From: Leisingera sp. ANG-Vp
GTDB taxonomy: Bacteria > Pseudomonadota > Alphaproteobacteria > Rhodobacterales > Rhodobacteraceae
Length of the DNA stretch: 64,000 nucleotides
Assembly (NCBI RefSeq): GCF_000813725.1
Contig: NZ_JWLD01000044.1
Location: 88,540-152,539 of the forward strand
Direction: 5' to 3'
In this document: positions 44,705 through 51,753 of the stretch, one piece after another
Position numbering within the stretch: position 1 is the stretch's first letter
How the letters are laid out: every line of letters starts with the position of its first letter
Notes under the pieces: generated by a model
Told to the model about the DNA's origin: nothing
The model's input: the letters and a program-made list of their open reading frames with translations, nothing else
The model's database searches: none
Made by a program: the position numbers and the translations under genes

Positions 44705-45343
44705 CTAAGCGGTCAATTGCGCAAGATGGCCGGTTTTCATCCAGATTTTGGCGCCTTCTGCGCCTGCGACAGCGTCAAACCGGCTGCCCGGCGGCAGCCT
44801 CAGCCAGTCCCAGCGGGTGAACTCTTCGCCGCTTTCCAGGTAGCTGCCAGCCACCACAAAGACTTCCATCCCGGCGGGAACTTCCAGGCTGACCGCCTGC
44901 CCCGGCGCCCAGTTCTGAAGCGTCACGGTCTCCACCGCATCCCGGAACAGCTCCTGCTCTGCAGCGCCGCCGCTGGTGCCTACGGTCACCTCGGTGCGGT
45001 CGTCCGGATCGAACTGGTGCAGTTTCACCAGGATCACCGCCCCCTCTGCCGCGGCCGGGGTGTGGCTGGTGGTTGGCGGGTTGCGGACATAGGTGCCGGC
45101 CGGGAAGTCGCCGTGCTCATCCTGAAAAACGCCGTCGAGAACCAGGAATTCCTCGCCGCCGTCGTGGACATGCGGGGCAAAGGCGGACCCTGGCGCAAAC
45201 CGGACGATCGTGGTGGCGCGCGCCACCTCTTCGCCGATCCGGTCGAGCATCTTGCGCTCCACCCCCGGTGCCGGGCTGGCCACCCAAGGCGTCTCGTCAA
45301 AATGCACCGCGGCGCGTTTGGTGAAGTCGGCATTGATCCGCAT
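44705..45343 (-). CDS. Cupin-domain protein (ChrR-like, two cupin halves)
   Basis: 212 residues from ATG 45343 (MRINADFTKRAAVHFDETPW). The first cupin has AFAPHVHDGGEEFLVLDGVF and ends near TSHTPAAAEG; the second, around residues 130-205, has SLEVPAGMEVFVVAGSYLE and lacks the full histidine set. Metal is expected only in the first half. It lies between the Rid-family gene and preT, all on the minus strand; substrate unknown. Confidence 0.8.
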   Translation of the reverse strand: MRINADFTKRAAVHFDETPWVASPAPGVERKMLDRIGEEVARATTIVRFAPGSAFAPHVHDGGEEFLVLDGVFQDEHGDFPAGTYVRNPPTTSHTPAAAEGAVILVKLHQFDPDDRTEVTVGTSGGAAEQELFRDAVETVTLQNWAPGQAVSLEVPAGMEVFVVAGSYLESGEEFTRWDWLRLPPGSRFDAVAGAEGAKIWMKTGHLAQLTA

Positions 45344-45426
45344 ATCGCTCTCCCTGGCTGCGCCAGCAATGTGGCGGCTGGAGGCGGCTGGGAAAAGAGT
45401 GCTCACGAAACCGTGTGAGCCTTGCC

Positions 45427-45825
45427 TCAGGCAGGCAGCACGGCGGTGGCTTCGATTTCCACTTTGGCTTCATCCTCAACCAGGGCAGAAACCACCACCA
45501 TGGTCATTGCCGGGAAATGATACCCCATTACCGCGCGGTAGGCTTTGCCCACTTCGGACTGATGGGCGAGGTATTCCGCCTTGTCTGTCACATACCAGGT
45601 CAGCCGGGTGACATCCTGCGCCGTGCCGCCCGCGGCCTCGACCACGTCCAGGATATTGCGCAGAGCCTGGCTCATCTGGCCGGTAAAATCATGCGCCTCA
45701 AACACCTGGTCCGCTGTCCAGCCGATCTGGCCGCCGACAAACAGCAGCTTGCCTTCTGCCACCATGCCATTGGCATAGCCTTTGGCGGGCTTCCACCCTT
45801 CGGGATGCACGCTGATGGCCGGCAT
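45427..45825 (-). CDS. Rid-family protein lacking the RidA arginine
   Basis: 132 residues. The YjgF/Rid fold is seen in NGMVAEGKLLFVGGQIGW, DVTRLTWYVTDKAEY and VEIEATAVLPA. True RidA deaminases carry an arginine in the segment written here PAMTMVVVSAL; this protein has Met107 instead, so imine deaminase activity of the RidA kind is unlikely and it belongs to another Rid subgroup. First gene of a possible Rid-cupin-preT-preA transcript. Confidence 0.88.
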   Translation of the reverse strand: MPAISVHPEGWKPAKGYANGMVAEGKLLFVGGQIGWTADQVFEAHDFTGQMSQALRNILDVVEAAGGTAQDVTRLTWYVTDKAEYLAHQSEVGKAYRAVMGYHFPAMTMVVVSALVEDEAKVEIEATAVLPA

Positions 45826-46536
45826 GGCATGGCTCCTTTGCTGATAACGCCTGCGGTCGACAATAGCGCGGCAGCCAGATTTATTTCAAGCTTAAAACTT
45901 ATGAGCATAAAGCAGGCCGGCCGGTGGTTGCCATGAAGACCTCAGCCCGCCCGGTCCTTCCGCGTCAGAAGAGAGTCACTATCCTCTGGCGCAATACCAG
46001 CGCCGGGTTCATCCAATCCGCAGCCCGGAATTGAACACCTGCGCATACACGCCGGACGCAGAACGCAGCTGATCCTGCAAACTATTTTCTTGCGCTCCAA
46101 CGCCCCGCTCCGCAGTCACCTGCTGTGAAACCAGTCACGATGCTTCTGCATGAAGTTTTTTCAGCGCAGCTCTGAACTATCCTGAACAGCAGCAGGACTA
46201 GTGGAGTTGAAAATCTGCCGCGACCCGCTCTAGGACCAGTCCCAAATGCATGGGCGGAAATTGGTGGAGATTATCCGACTAGTATCAACGGGATAGATTC
46301 CCGCCCGCCAAATTTGCCCAACGCAGGCACGATCAAGGCAAAAGGGCCCCAAGAGGGGAACCGCACCAATCTTTCACAAGAGGTATTCCGGGCAGTTTCG
46401 CCCGTTTGAAAGGCTGAGGTTTACACTCAAAACCATCTTCGGCGGCCTTCGGCCGAGCCTGTCCAAACCGGCGCCGCGGCGGAAATGCCCGCCTGGCGCC
46501 GGAGATTTCGCTTGCAGGGCAGAAGGCCCCGCGGGC
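45826..46536. other. 711-bp gap without a convincing gene
   Basis: No protein reading makes sense on either strand. The segment around 46190-46290 contains GACTAGT twice, about 80 bp apart, and imperfect inverted pieces (GGACTAGT / ACCAGTCC), possibly a decayed insertion sequence end. A hairpin-rich block (GGCGGCCTTCGGCCGAGCC near 46440) precedes the GapR-like gene stop. Confidence 0.4.
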
Positions 46537-46800
46537 TCACATGCCCAACGCTTCCTTGTACATTTCCAGCACCGCCTCTTCCTCAGCGATGTCGTCCTGG
46601 TCGCGTTTGCGCAGGGCAATGATCTTACGCATCACCTTGGTGTCGTAACCGCGCGCCTTGGCTTCGGCCATCACCTCTTTCTGCTGCTCGGCGATGGTCT
46701 TCTTCTCTTCATCCAGCCGCTCGAAGCGCTCGATGAACTGGCGCAGTTCGCCGGCAGTCACGCGGTAGTTTTCGCTTTTTTCGTCTTCGGTGATATCCAT
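46537..46800 (-). CDS. gapR: DUF2312 protein, GapR-like nucleoid-associated protein
   Basis: 87 residues from ATG 46800 (MDITEDEKSENYRVTAGELR). The highly helical, charged sequence with RQFIERFERLDEEKKTIAEQ and KARGYDTKVMRKIIALRKRD is the DUF2312 pattern. In Caulobacter GapR clamps overtwisted DNA and helps replication and transcription. A longer upstream start would add 36 poorly fitting residues. Cytoplasmic. Confidence 0.93.
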   Translation of the reverse strand: MDITEDEKSENYRVTAGELRQFIERFERLDEEKKTIAEQQKEVMAEAKARGYDTKVMRKIIALRKRDQDDIAEEEAVLEMYKEALGM

Positions 46801-46994
46801 CCCGGGCTCCGTCGGCAGGTGCTGAGTTGTTGTCGTCGGAGCAAGGGGATAGCGCCCCGCCCGCCGCGCCGCAAGCGGGGAAAGGCGAACCCGGCCGCCA
46901 GGCAGCAAAAACCGGCACGTATGCCTGCACAGCTTGCACCGGGCGCCAGGATCAGCTAGGCGCGGCTGAGCGAAAATCCCGCAGGAGCACGCAT

Positions 46995-47213
46995 ATGTTC
47001 GATCTTATCGTCTGGACCGGAGCTGCAGTGTCCGTCGCAGGTCTGCTGGGTCTGATCTGGTGCATTATCAAGGTCGCCAAGGCCCGCCGCCAGAATCTGG
47101 ACGACGAGGCCCTGCGCGCCGCTGTGCAATCGGTGCTGCCCTATAATCTGGGCGCCCTGCTGCTGTCGGTCCTGGGTCTGATGCTGGTAATGGTGGGCAT
47201 CTTCCTGGGCTGA
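46995..47213 (+). CDS. Small two-pass membrane protein
   Basis: 72 residues from ATG 46995, with GCAGGAG upstream. Two hydrophobic segments (about 5-27 and 50-70) flank a basic/acidic loop (KVAKARRQNLDDEALRAAVQ). No family recognised beyond similarity in style to conserved Rhodobacteraceae small membrane proteins. It is convergent with the next gene. Confidence 0.75.
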   Translation: MFDLIVWTGAAVSVAGLLGLIWCIIKVAKARRQNLDDEALRAAVQSVLPYNLGALLLSVLGLMLVMVGIFLG

Positions 47214-47241
47214 AGCCCCGGGGTCCGCCCGCGCAGCCCCG

Positions 47242-47457
47242 TCAGACGGGCATGTTGTCAAACATTTCCTCTACTGCTTCTTCGCAAAGCGCCGCTTCCA
47301 AGCGGCGGAACCGTCCGGGGACCTCTTCCCCTTTCTTGCGCATGTAGTCGAGCAGGCGGATGAATTCCGGACGCATCGCCAGCCGTTCAGCGCCAGTCTC
47401 TCCCAGGATCCGGGTCTCCAGCGCTTCGACGGTATGCAGCAGTTCTTCCTTGGTCAT
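47242..47457 (-). CDS. Small conserved-type cytoplasmic protein
   Basis: 71 residues, acidic and helical: MTKEELLHTVEALETRILGE, then RPEFIRLLDYMRKKGEEVPG. It looks like a genuine protein rather than shadow. It has no motif that reveals function. It stands alone on the minus strand with an AGGAC-type ribosome site, convergent with the membrane-protein gene. Confidence 0.7.
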   Translation of the reverse strand: MTKEELLHTVEALETRILGETGAERLAMRPEFIRLLDYMRKKGEEVPGRFRRLEAALCEEAVEEMFDNMPV

Positions 47458-47759
47458 GAGCAGTCCTCCCTACGTCATGCGATTGTGCCAGTATTTCGCA
47501 ACAGGAATACGAAAACCCGCGAAAATTGAGCTTCGCGCCTCAAATTTGCGCAGATTTACCGGCCCGCTGACGGTTTCGCGGGCAAATGCTGCTGCGCAGC
47601 TAGGATACCGCGATGCAGCATCGGCCTGCATTGACACAAATCAGGCCGCGGGATGATTTTAACGCGCTGCCGGTCCTTGCGCTGCCCGGCCTGAATACAT
47701 ATTCTTAAATCAATATATGAACTCACGGCTCTAAGCCGGAGCACAAGGGAGAGTAACAG
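47458..47759. other. Intergenic region upstream of sulfur locus
   Basis: 302 bp without a gene. It holds the operator-like repeat at 47693-47719 near the MBL gene and the promoter for the minus-strand small gene at the other end. Confidence 0.5.
47693..47719. promoter_or_regulatory. Operator-like AT-rich repeat upstream of the persulfide dioxygenase gene
   Basis: GAATA-CA-TATTC (47693-47704) is a perfect short palindrome; CATAT and ATATG (47698-47702, 47715-47719) flank a second symmetric arrangement. BigR/SqrR-type ArsR repressors, which sense persulfide and control such genes, bind AT-rich inverted repeats of this kind, but no such regulator gene is adjacent. Confidence 0.45.
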
Positions 47760-48623
47760 ATGACCCCCGCCGTCAAAGCCTTCTTCGACGAAGCAACCAA
47801 CACAGTGTCATACGTGGTGCGCGAGCCGGAAGGCTCGGCCTGTGCCATCATCGATTCCGTGCTGGATTACGATCAGGCGGCCGGGCGCACCTGCACTGCC
47901 TCGGCGGATGAGATCATCGCCTGGGTCAAGGCCGAAGGACTGCGGGTGGAATGGGTGCTGGAAAGCCATGTTCACGCCGATCACCTGTCGGCAGCGCCTT
48001 ATCTGCAGCAGGAATTGGGCGGCAAGATTGGCATCGGCGACCAGATCACCGTGATTCAGGACACCTTCGGCAAGATTTTCAACGAGGGAACAGAGTTTCA
48101 GCGCGACGGCAGCCAGTTCGACCAGCTGTTCCGCGAGGGCGATGCCTTCATGATCGGCCAGATGCGGGGCGAGGTGCTGCACACGCCGGGCCACACGCCT
48201 GCCTGCCTGACTTACGTGATTGGCGATGCAGCCTTTGTCGGCGACACGCTGTTCATGCCCGATTTCGGCACCGCCCGCTGCGACTTCCCCGGCGGTTCGT
48301 CAGAAGATCTTTATAACTCGATCCAGAAGATCCTGGCACTGCCTGATGAGACCCGCATTTTTGTCGGCCATGACTACAAGGCGCCGGGCCGCGACGAATA
48401 CGCCTGGGAGACCACCGTGGGCGAGCAGAAGGCGCTGAATGTGCATATCGGCGAAGGCCGCAGCATCGAGGAGTTCACCGAGATGCGCGATGCCCGCGAC
48501 GCGACCCTGGGCATGCCCCGGCTGATCCTGCCGTCGCTGCAGGTGAACATGCGGGCGGGCCAGATGCCGGAACCCGACGCGCAGGGCGATGTGTTTCTGA
48601 AGATCCCGGTCAACAAGATCTGA
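47760..48623 (+). CDS. MBL-fold persulfide dioxygenase-like hydrolase
   Basis: 287 residues. Metal-binding HVHADH motif (His70, His72, Asp74, His75), GEVLHTPGHTPACLTYV and VGDTLFMPDFGTARCDFPGG are typical of the ETHE1/Blh persulfide dioxygenases, which oxidise glutathione persulfide to sulfite. The following YeeE/YedE and DUF442 genes support a role in sulfide/persulfide detoxification. GAGAG ribosome site 10 bp upstream. Confidence 0.92.
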   Translation: MTPAVKAFFDEATNTVSYVVREPEGSACAIIDSVLDYDQAAGRTCTASADEIIAWVKAEGLRVEWVLESHVHADHLSAAPYLQQELGGKIGIGDQITVIQDTFGKIFNEGTEFQRDGSQFDQLFREGDAFMIGQMRGEVLHTPGHTPACLTYVIGDAAFVGDTLFMPDFGTARCDFPGGSSEDLYNSIQKILALPDETRIFVGHDYKAPGRDEYAWETTVGEQKALNVHIGEGRSIEEFTEMRDARDATLGMPRLILPSLQVNMRAGQMPEPDAQGDVFLKIPVNKI

Positions 48624-48645
48624 CCGGAGCCAGCGGAGAGCAAAC

Positions 48646-49074
48646 ATGGAAGCGGATTGGATTCGGGCGCTCGCCGGCGGCGGGCTGATCGGGCTTGGCG
48701 GCGCGGTTTACCTGCTGGGCAATGGCCGCATCATGGGAGCCAGCGGCATCCTGGGCGGGCTGGCAGACCGCAGCGGCTGGGGCACAGCGGCTGAGCGGCT
48801 GGCCTTCATCGCCGGAGTGATTCTGATGCCGCTGCTGATCGGGCTTGCGGCTGGCAGCACACCGGACACGCATGCCACTGGCAACGCTGCGGTTCTGATC
48901 ATTGCCGGGCTTCTGGTGGGTGCCGGAACAAGGATCGGCAGCGGCTGCACATCCGGCCACGGGGTCTGCGGCATCTCCCGCCTGTCGCTGCGGAGCATCT
49001 CGGCAACTTTGGCTTTCATGCTGGCAGGCATTCTTACCCTGGCTGTGCTGCGCCGGCTGCTGGGGGTGATCTGA
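48646..49074 (+). CDS. YeeE/YedE family sulfur transporter, first half
   Basis: 142 residues, about four hydrophobic segments. GAGTRIGSGCTSGHGVCGISR is the conserved YeeE motif with cysteines that handle thiosulfate or persulfide sulfur. It shares one base (TGATG) with the next gene; the two halves probably form one membrane unit moving a sulfur species. Confidence 0.92.
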   Translation: MEADWIRALAGGGLIGLGGAVYLLGNGRIMGASGILGGLADRSGWGTAAERLAFIAGVILMPLLIGLAAGSTPDTHATGNAAVLIIAGLLVGAGTRIGSGCTSGHGVCGISRLSLRSISATLAFMLAGILTLAVLRRLLGVI

Positions 49075-49508
49075 TGCTGCGTCTTGGTTTTTCCCTGATC
49101 TCCGGCAGCCTGTTCGGCGCCGGGCTGATGCTGTCCGGCATGACCGACACCGCAAAAGTGCAGGGCTTTCTGGACATTTTTGGCGCCTGGGATCCGTCTC
49201 TGGCCTTTGTGATGGGCGGAGCCTTGCTGCCGATGGCTATAGCCTGGCGCCTGACGCAGGGGCGCGCGCCCGCCGCAGGCGGCAGCTTCCCTGCCCCGCC
49301 GCAGAAGCAGCTGGACCGGCGGCTGTTCCTGGGGGCGGTTCTGTTCGGGACGGGCTGGGGGCTGGCCGGTTTCTGCCCCGGCCCGGCGATGGCCTCGCTC
49401 AGCTACAATGGCTGGCAGGGGGTTCTGTTCCTGGCAGCGATGATCTGCGGCATGATGGCCGCCCCTGGGCTCAGCCGGCATCTGGACCGGCGCGCCGCAA
49501 ACGCGTAA
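49074..49508 (+). CDS. YeeE/YedE-type (DUF6691) sulfur transporter, second half
   Basis: 144 residues with about four hydrophobic segments. GAGLMLSGMTDTAKVQGFLDIFG and GTGWGLAGFCPGPAMASL are the family marks; the Cys in GFCPGPA is conserved. It starts on the last base of the previous gene and is followed 10 bp later by the sulfurtransferase gene. Confidence 0.92.
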   Translation: MLRLGFSLISGSLFGAGLMLSGMTDTAKVQGFLDIFGAWDPSLAFVMGGALLPMAIAWRLTQGRAPAAGGSFPAPPQKQLDRRLFLGAVLFGTGWGLAGFCPGPAMASLSYNGWQGVLFLAAMICGMMAAPGLSRHLDRRAANA

Positions 49509-49518
49509 AGGGATTGGC

Positions 49519-49944
49519 ATGGATGCACGCGTAATCACCCCCCGCTATTCGGTCTCGCCGCAGATCTCGGCTGAGGACCTGCCCGCCATTGCCGCTGCCG
49601 GCTTCAAGACGGTGATCTGCAACCGTCCGGACGAAGAAGTGCCGCCCAGCCACCAGGCTGAAGCGATCCGCGCGGCTGCCGAAGCCGAGGGGCTGCGCTT
49701 TGAGGTTCTGCCGCTGACACACCAGACCATGACCCCCGAGAACGTGGCGCTGCAGCGAGAGCTTTACGAGGGCTGCGAAGGTCCGGTGCTGGCCTATTGC
49801 GCCTCTGGAACCCGCTGTTCGGTGGTATGGGCGCTCAGCCAGGCCTGCGATATGTGCGCCGACGATATCCTCGAGAAAACCAGTGCAGCTGGTTACCAGC
49901 TGGACGGGCTGCGCCCTGCGCTGGATTCGCTGGCAGACAGCTGA
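49519..49944 (+). CDS. TIGR01244 / DUF442 sulfur transferase
   Basis: 141 residues. The phosphatase/rhodanese-like loop CASGTRCS (Cys94) lies after GPVLAYC, and KTVICNRPDEEVPPSHQ is the family opening. In relatives this domain is fused to or adjacent to persulfide dioxygenase and transfers sulfur. Last gene of the four-gene persulfide operon. Confidence 0.9.
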   Translation: MDARVITPRYSVSPQISAEDLPAIAAAGFKTVICNRPDEEVPPSHQAEAIRAAAEAEGLRFEVLPLTHQTMTPENVALQRELYEGCEGPVLAYCASGTRCSVVWALSQACDMCADDILEKTSAAGYQLDGLRPALDSLADS

Positions 49945-50333
49945 CCGGCGGGAAATCAGCCGGGCTGGCCAGGAAAGACGACTGTTTCAGCCCGGCCTGT
50001 TTCTGATGCAGCCTGCTTTGCAGAAGGCAAGCATCCCGCAAACGCTGCGTTGGCAGAGACAGCCTGTATGCGGCAGTGCTTCTGACGCCGTAGCCGATTG
50101 AAACGGCTTCACTTCACATTGCGCCCGCAGCGTGCAGAAGGCAGGCCGGCGCCTGCTTTGGCCGTACAGCGGCCTGCAGCTTCGCCGGGCCACAACTGTG
50201 TCCAAAGCTTCAGCTCTGCCGTGCTTTTCGAATGATACAGGGTCTTGCCGTTGGCGTTTCGGGCCTGACGCTGAACCTGTTTGCACCGGCTAAGGAGCCG
50301 GATCACGCAGCGGTCAGCAGCAGTTCTGCTGCC
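49945..50333. other. 389-bp gap, no gene seen
   Basis: No coding sequence recognised. TGCAGAAGGCA(A/G)GC occurs at 50019-50032 and 50133-50146. The stretch may be a degenerate dispersed repeat, which would need a genome search to show. Confidence 0.4.
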
Positions 50334-51668
50334 TCAGCCGCCGTCCGGCAGGGCGCCGTCCAGCCCGGCCAGCTGCGAAATTTCTGCCGCTGCATCGCCT
50401 GGATCAAAATCGCCGAGCCCGCCGCCCGGCAGGTCTGGCAGATCGGGCAGTCCGCCCTCAAGCCCATCCATGCCAAGGGCCCCTTCGCCGCCGAGGCCGC
50501 CTAGATCCATGGCACCATCCAAGCCATCGCCCAGACCGCCATCGAGGCCGCCGTCCAGCCCCCCCATGAGGTCGCCGGCGCCGCCTTCCAAGTCGAAGCC
50601 GCCGCCATCCAACGCCGGGGCTGCTTCCAGCGCGGGCAGACCCATGTCATCCATCGGCTCCTGAAGGCCTTGAGCGGTGATGCCCATGTCGATGGCCGGC
50701 GGCATCGCCGCCGCGGGATCGGCGCCTGTGCCATCCGAGAAACCCATTGCATCAGACCCGGCATCTGCAACCAGCTTAGTCTTGTTCTGGTTCAGCCGGA
50801 CCGCACGCGCACCGTTCATCTGTCCCAGGCGGCCCTGTGCCACAGACTGGCCGCCGATGGTCAAAAGATCCGTTTCATAAAGAAATGCCTGATCCAGCTG
50901 CAGAGTGTCTCCAACCTTCAAATTTGCAAATTCGTTCAGCGGCACCCGCATTTTGCACAGGACCGCAGACAGTTCAGCCCGGATTGAGCTCATATTGCTG
51001 CCTAGCGAAGGCCCTTGGGCGCCGCCGCCCTGGCTGTCCTGCAGCTCTTCGGCTGTGGGCTCAGGCAGAATCAGTTTCATCACACCCTGCATGGCTCCGC
51101 AGGCCAGATCGAGGTTCAGCTCGATTACCCGGTAATCCTCAGCCTCCATTCCCAGTACCAGGCTGCGCACATTTTCAACCTGTGCGCCGAACCGGTAGCC
51201 CGAAAAGAAGGCCTGATCCGCGTGCCCCTCCAGCATTGCCACCACTTTGGCGAATGTACGTTCAAGAAACTCCGAGGTCATCGCCGCATCGGTGGGCGTG
51301 TAATTGCGCTCGTCCGGGGCCTTGCCGATGACTGCCCCGATGGTCTGCTGCTGGATCAGCGCCGTCACGGTGGCCGCGTCCATGCTGGCCGCGCCCATGC
51401 GGCCATGCGGGCAATCCAACACCACCAGCAAGTCCTTGTCCGACAGGTTCTGGGCCAGATCTTCGGGGATACGGTTGGCCTGGCGCGCAGCCAGCACCGC
51501 CATCGGAAGGTCGCATAGATCCGCAGCCGCACGCGCAACCGAGCGGCGCAAAGCCTTCAGCGTCAGGGAACTGCTAAGCGCCCCGACGCCTTCCTTTGTC
51601 GCTGCCAGCTTGCGTGCAAGCACACTCTGCTTGCCGCTGCCCGCCTCTGCTGCTTCTGTTTCAGACAT
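50334..51668 (-). CDS. FliM/FliN-like protein with Gly/Asp-rich tail
   Basis: 444 residues. The middle resembles FliM (GYRFGAQVENVRSLVLGMEA, CGAMQGVMKLILPEP) and residues about 245-310 form a SpoA/FliN-type domain (VPLNEFANLKVGDTLQLDQA, GRLGQMNGARAVRL). From about residue 345 the protein becomes a glycine-, aspartate- and leucine-rich low-complexity tail with repeated GGLDGGL units, ending DGALPDGG. No other flagellar gene is in the window. It lies downstream of the symporter-kinase gene and may be a switch-like output rather than an ordinary motor part. Confidence 0.8.
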   Translation of the reverse strand: MSETEAAEAGSGKQSVLARKLAATKEGVGALSSSLTLKALRRSVARAAADLCDLPMAVLAARQANRIPEDLAQNLSDKDLLVVLDCPHGRMGAASMDAATVTALIQQQTIGAVIGKAPDERNYTPTDAAMTSEFLERTFAKVVAMLEGHADQAFFSGYRFGAQVENVRSLVLGMEAEDYRVIELNLDLACGAMQGVMKLILPEPTAEELQDSQGGGAQGPSLGSNMSSIRAELSAVLCKMRVPLNEFANLKVGDTLQLDQAFLYETDLLTIGGQSVAQGRLGQMNGARAVRLNQNKTKLVADAGSDAMGFSDGTGADPAAAMPPAIDMGITAQGLQEPMDDMGLPALEAAPALDGGGFDLEGGAGDLMGGLDGGLDGGLGDGLDGAMDLGGLGGEGALGMDGLEGGLPDLPDLPGGGLGDFDPGDAAAEISQLAGLDGALPDGG

Positions 51669-51753
51669 AGGCTGTTTGACCTGCCTTATTTAGCGCCCCG
51701 TTTTCACGGTTTTACCTGAAAGGAGGTTAACAACTTCTGTACTTTGCAGCCTC

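Noticed and set aside
40892-45825. A Rut (RutA-F) pyrimidine pathway, suggested by RutR and a Rid-family gene
   Set aside because: No RutA-type monooxygenase, RutB, RutD or RutE is present; PreT/PreA, dihydropyrimidinase and the M20 enzyme show the reductive route.
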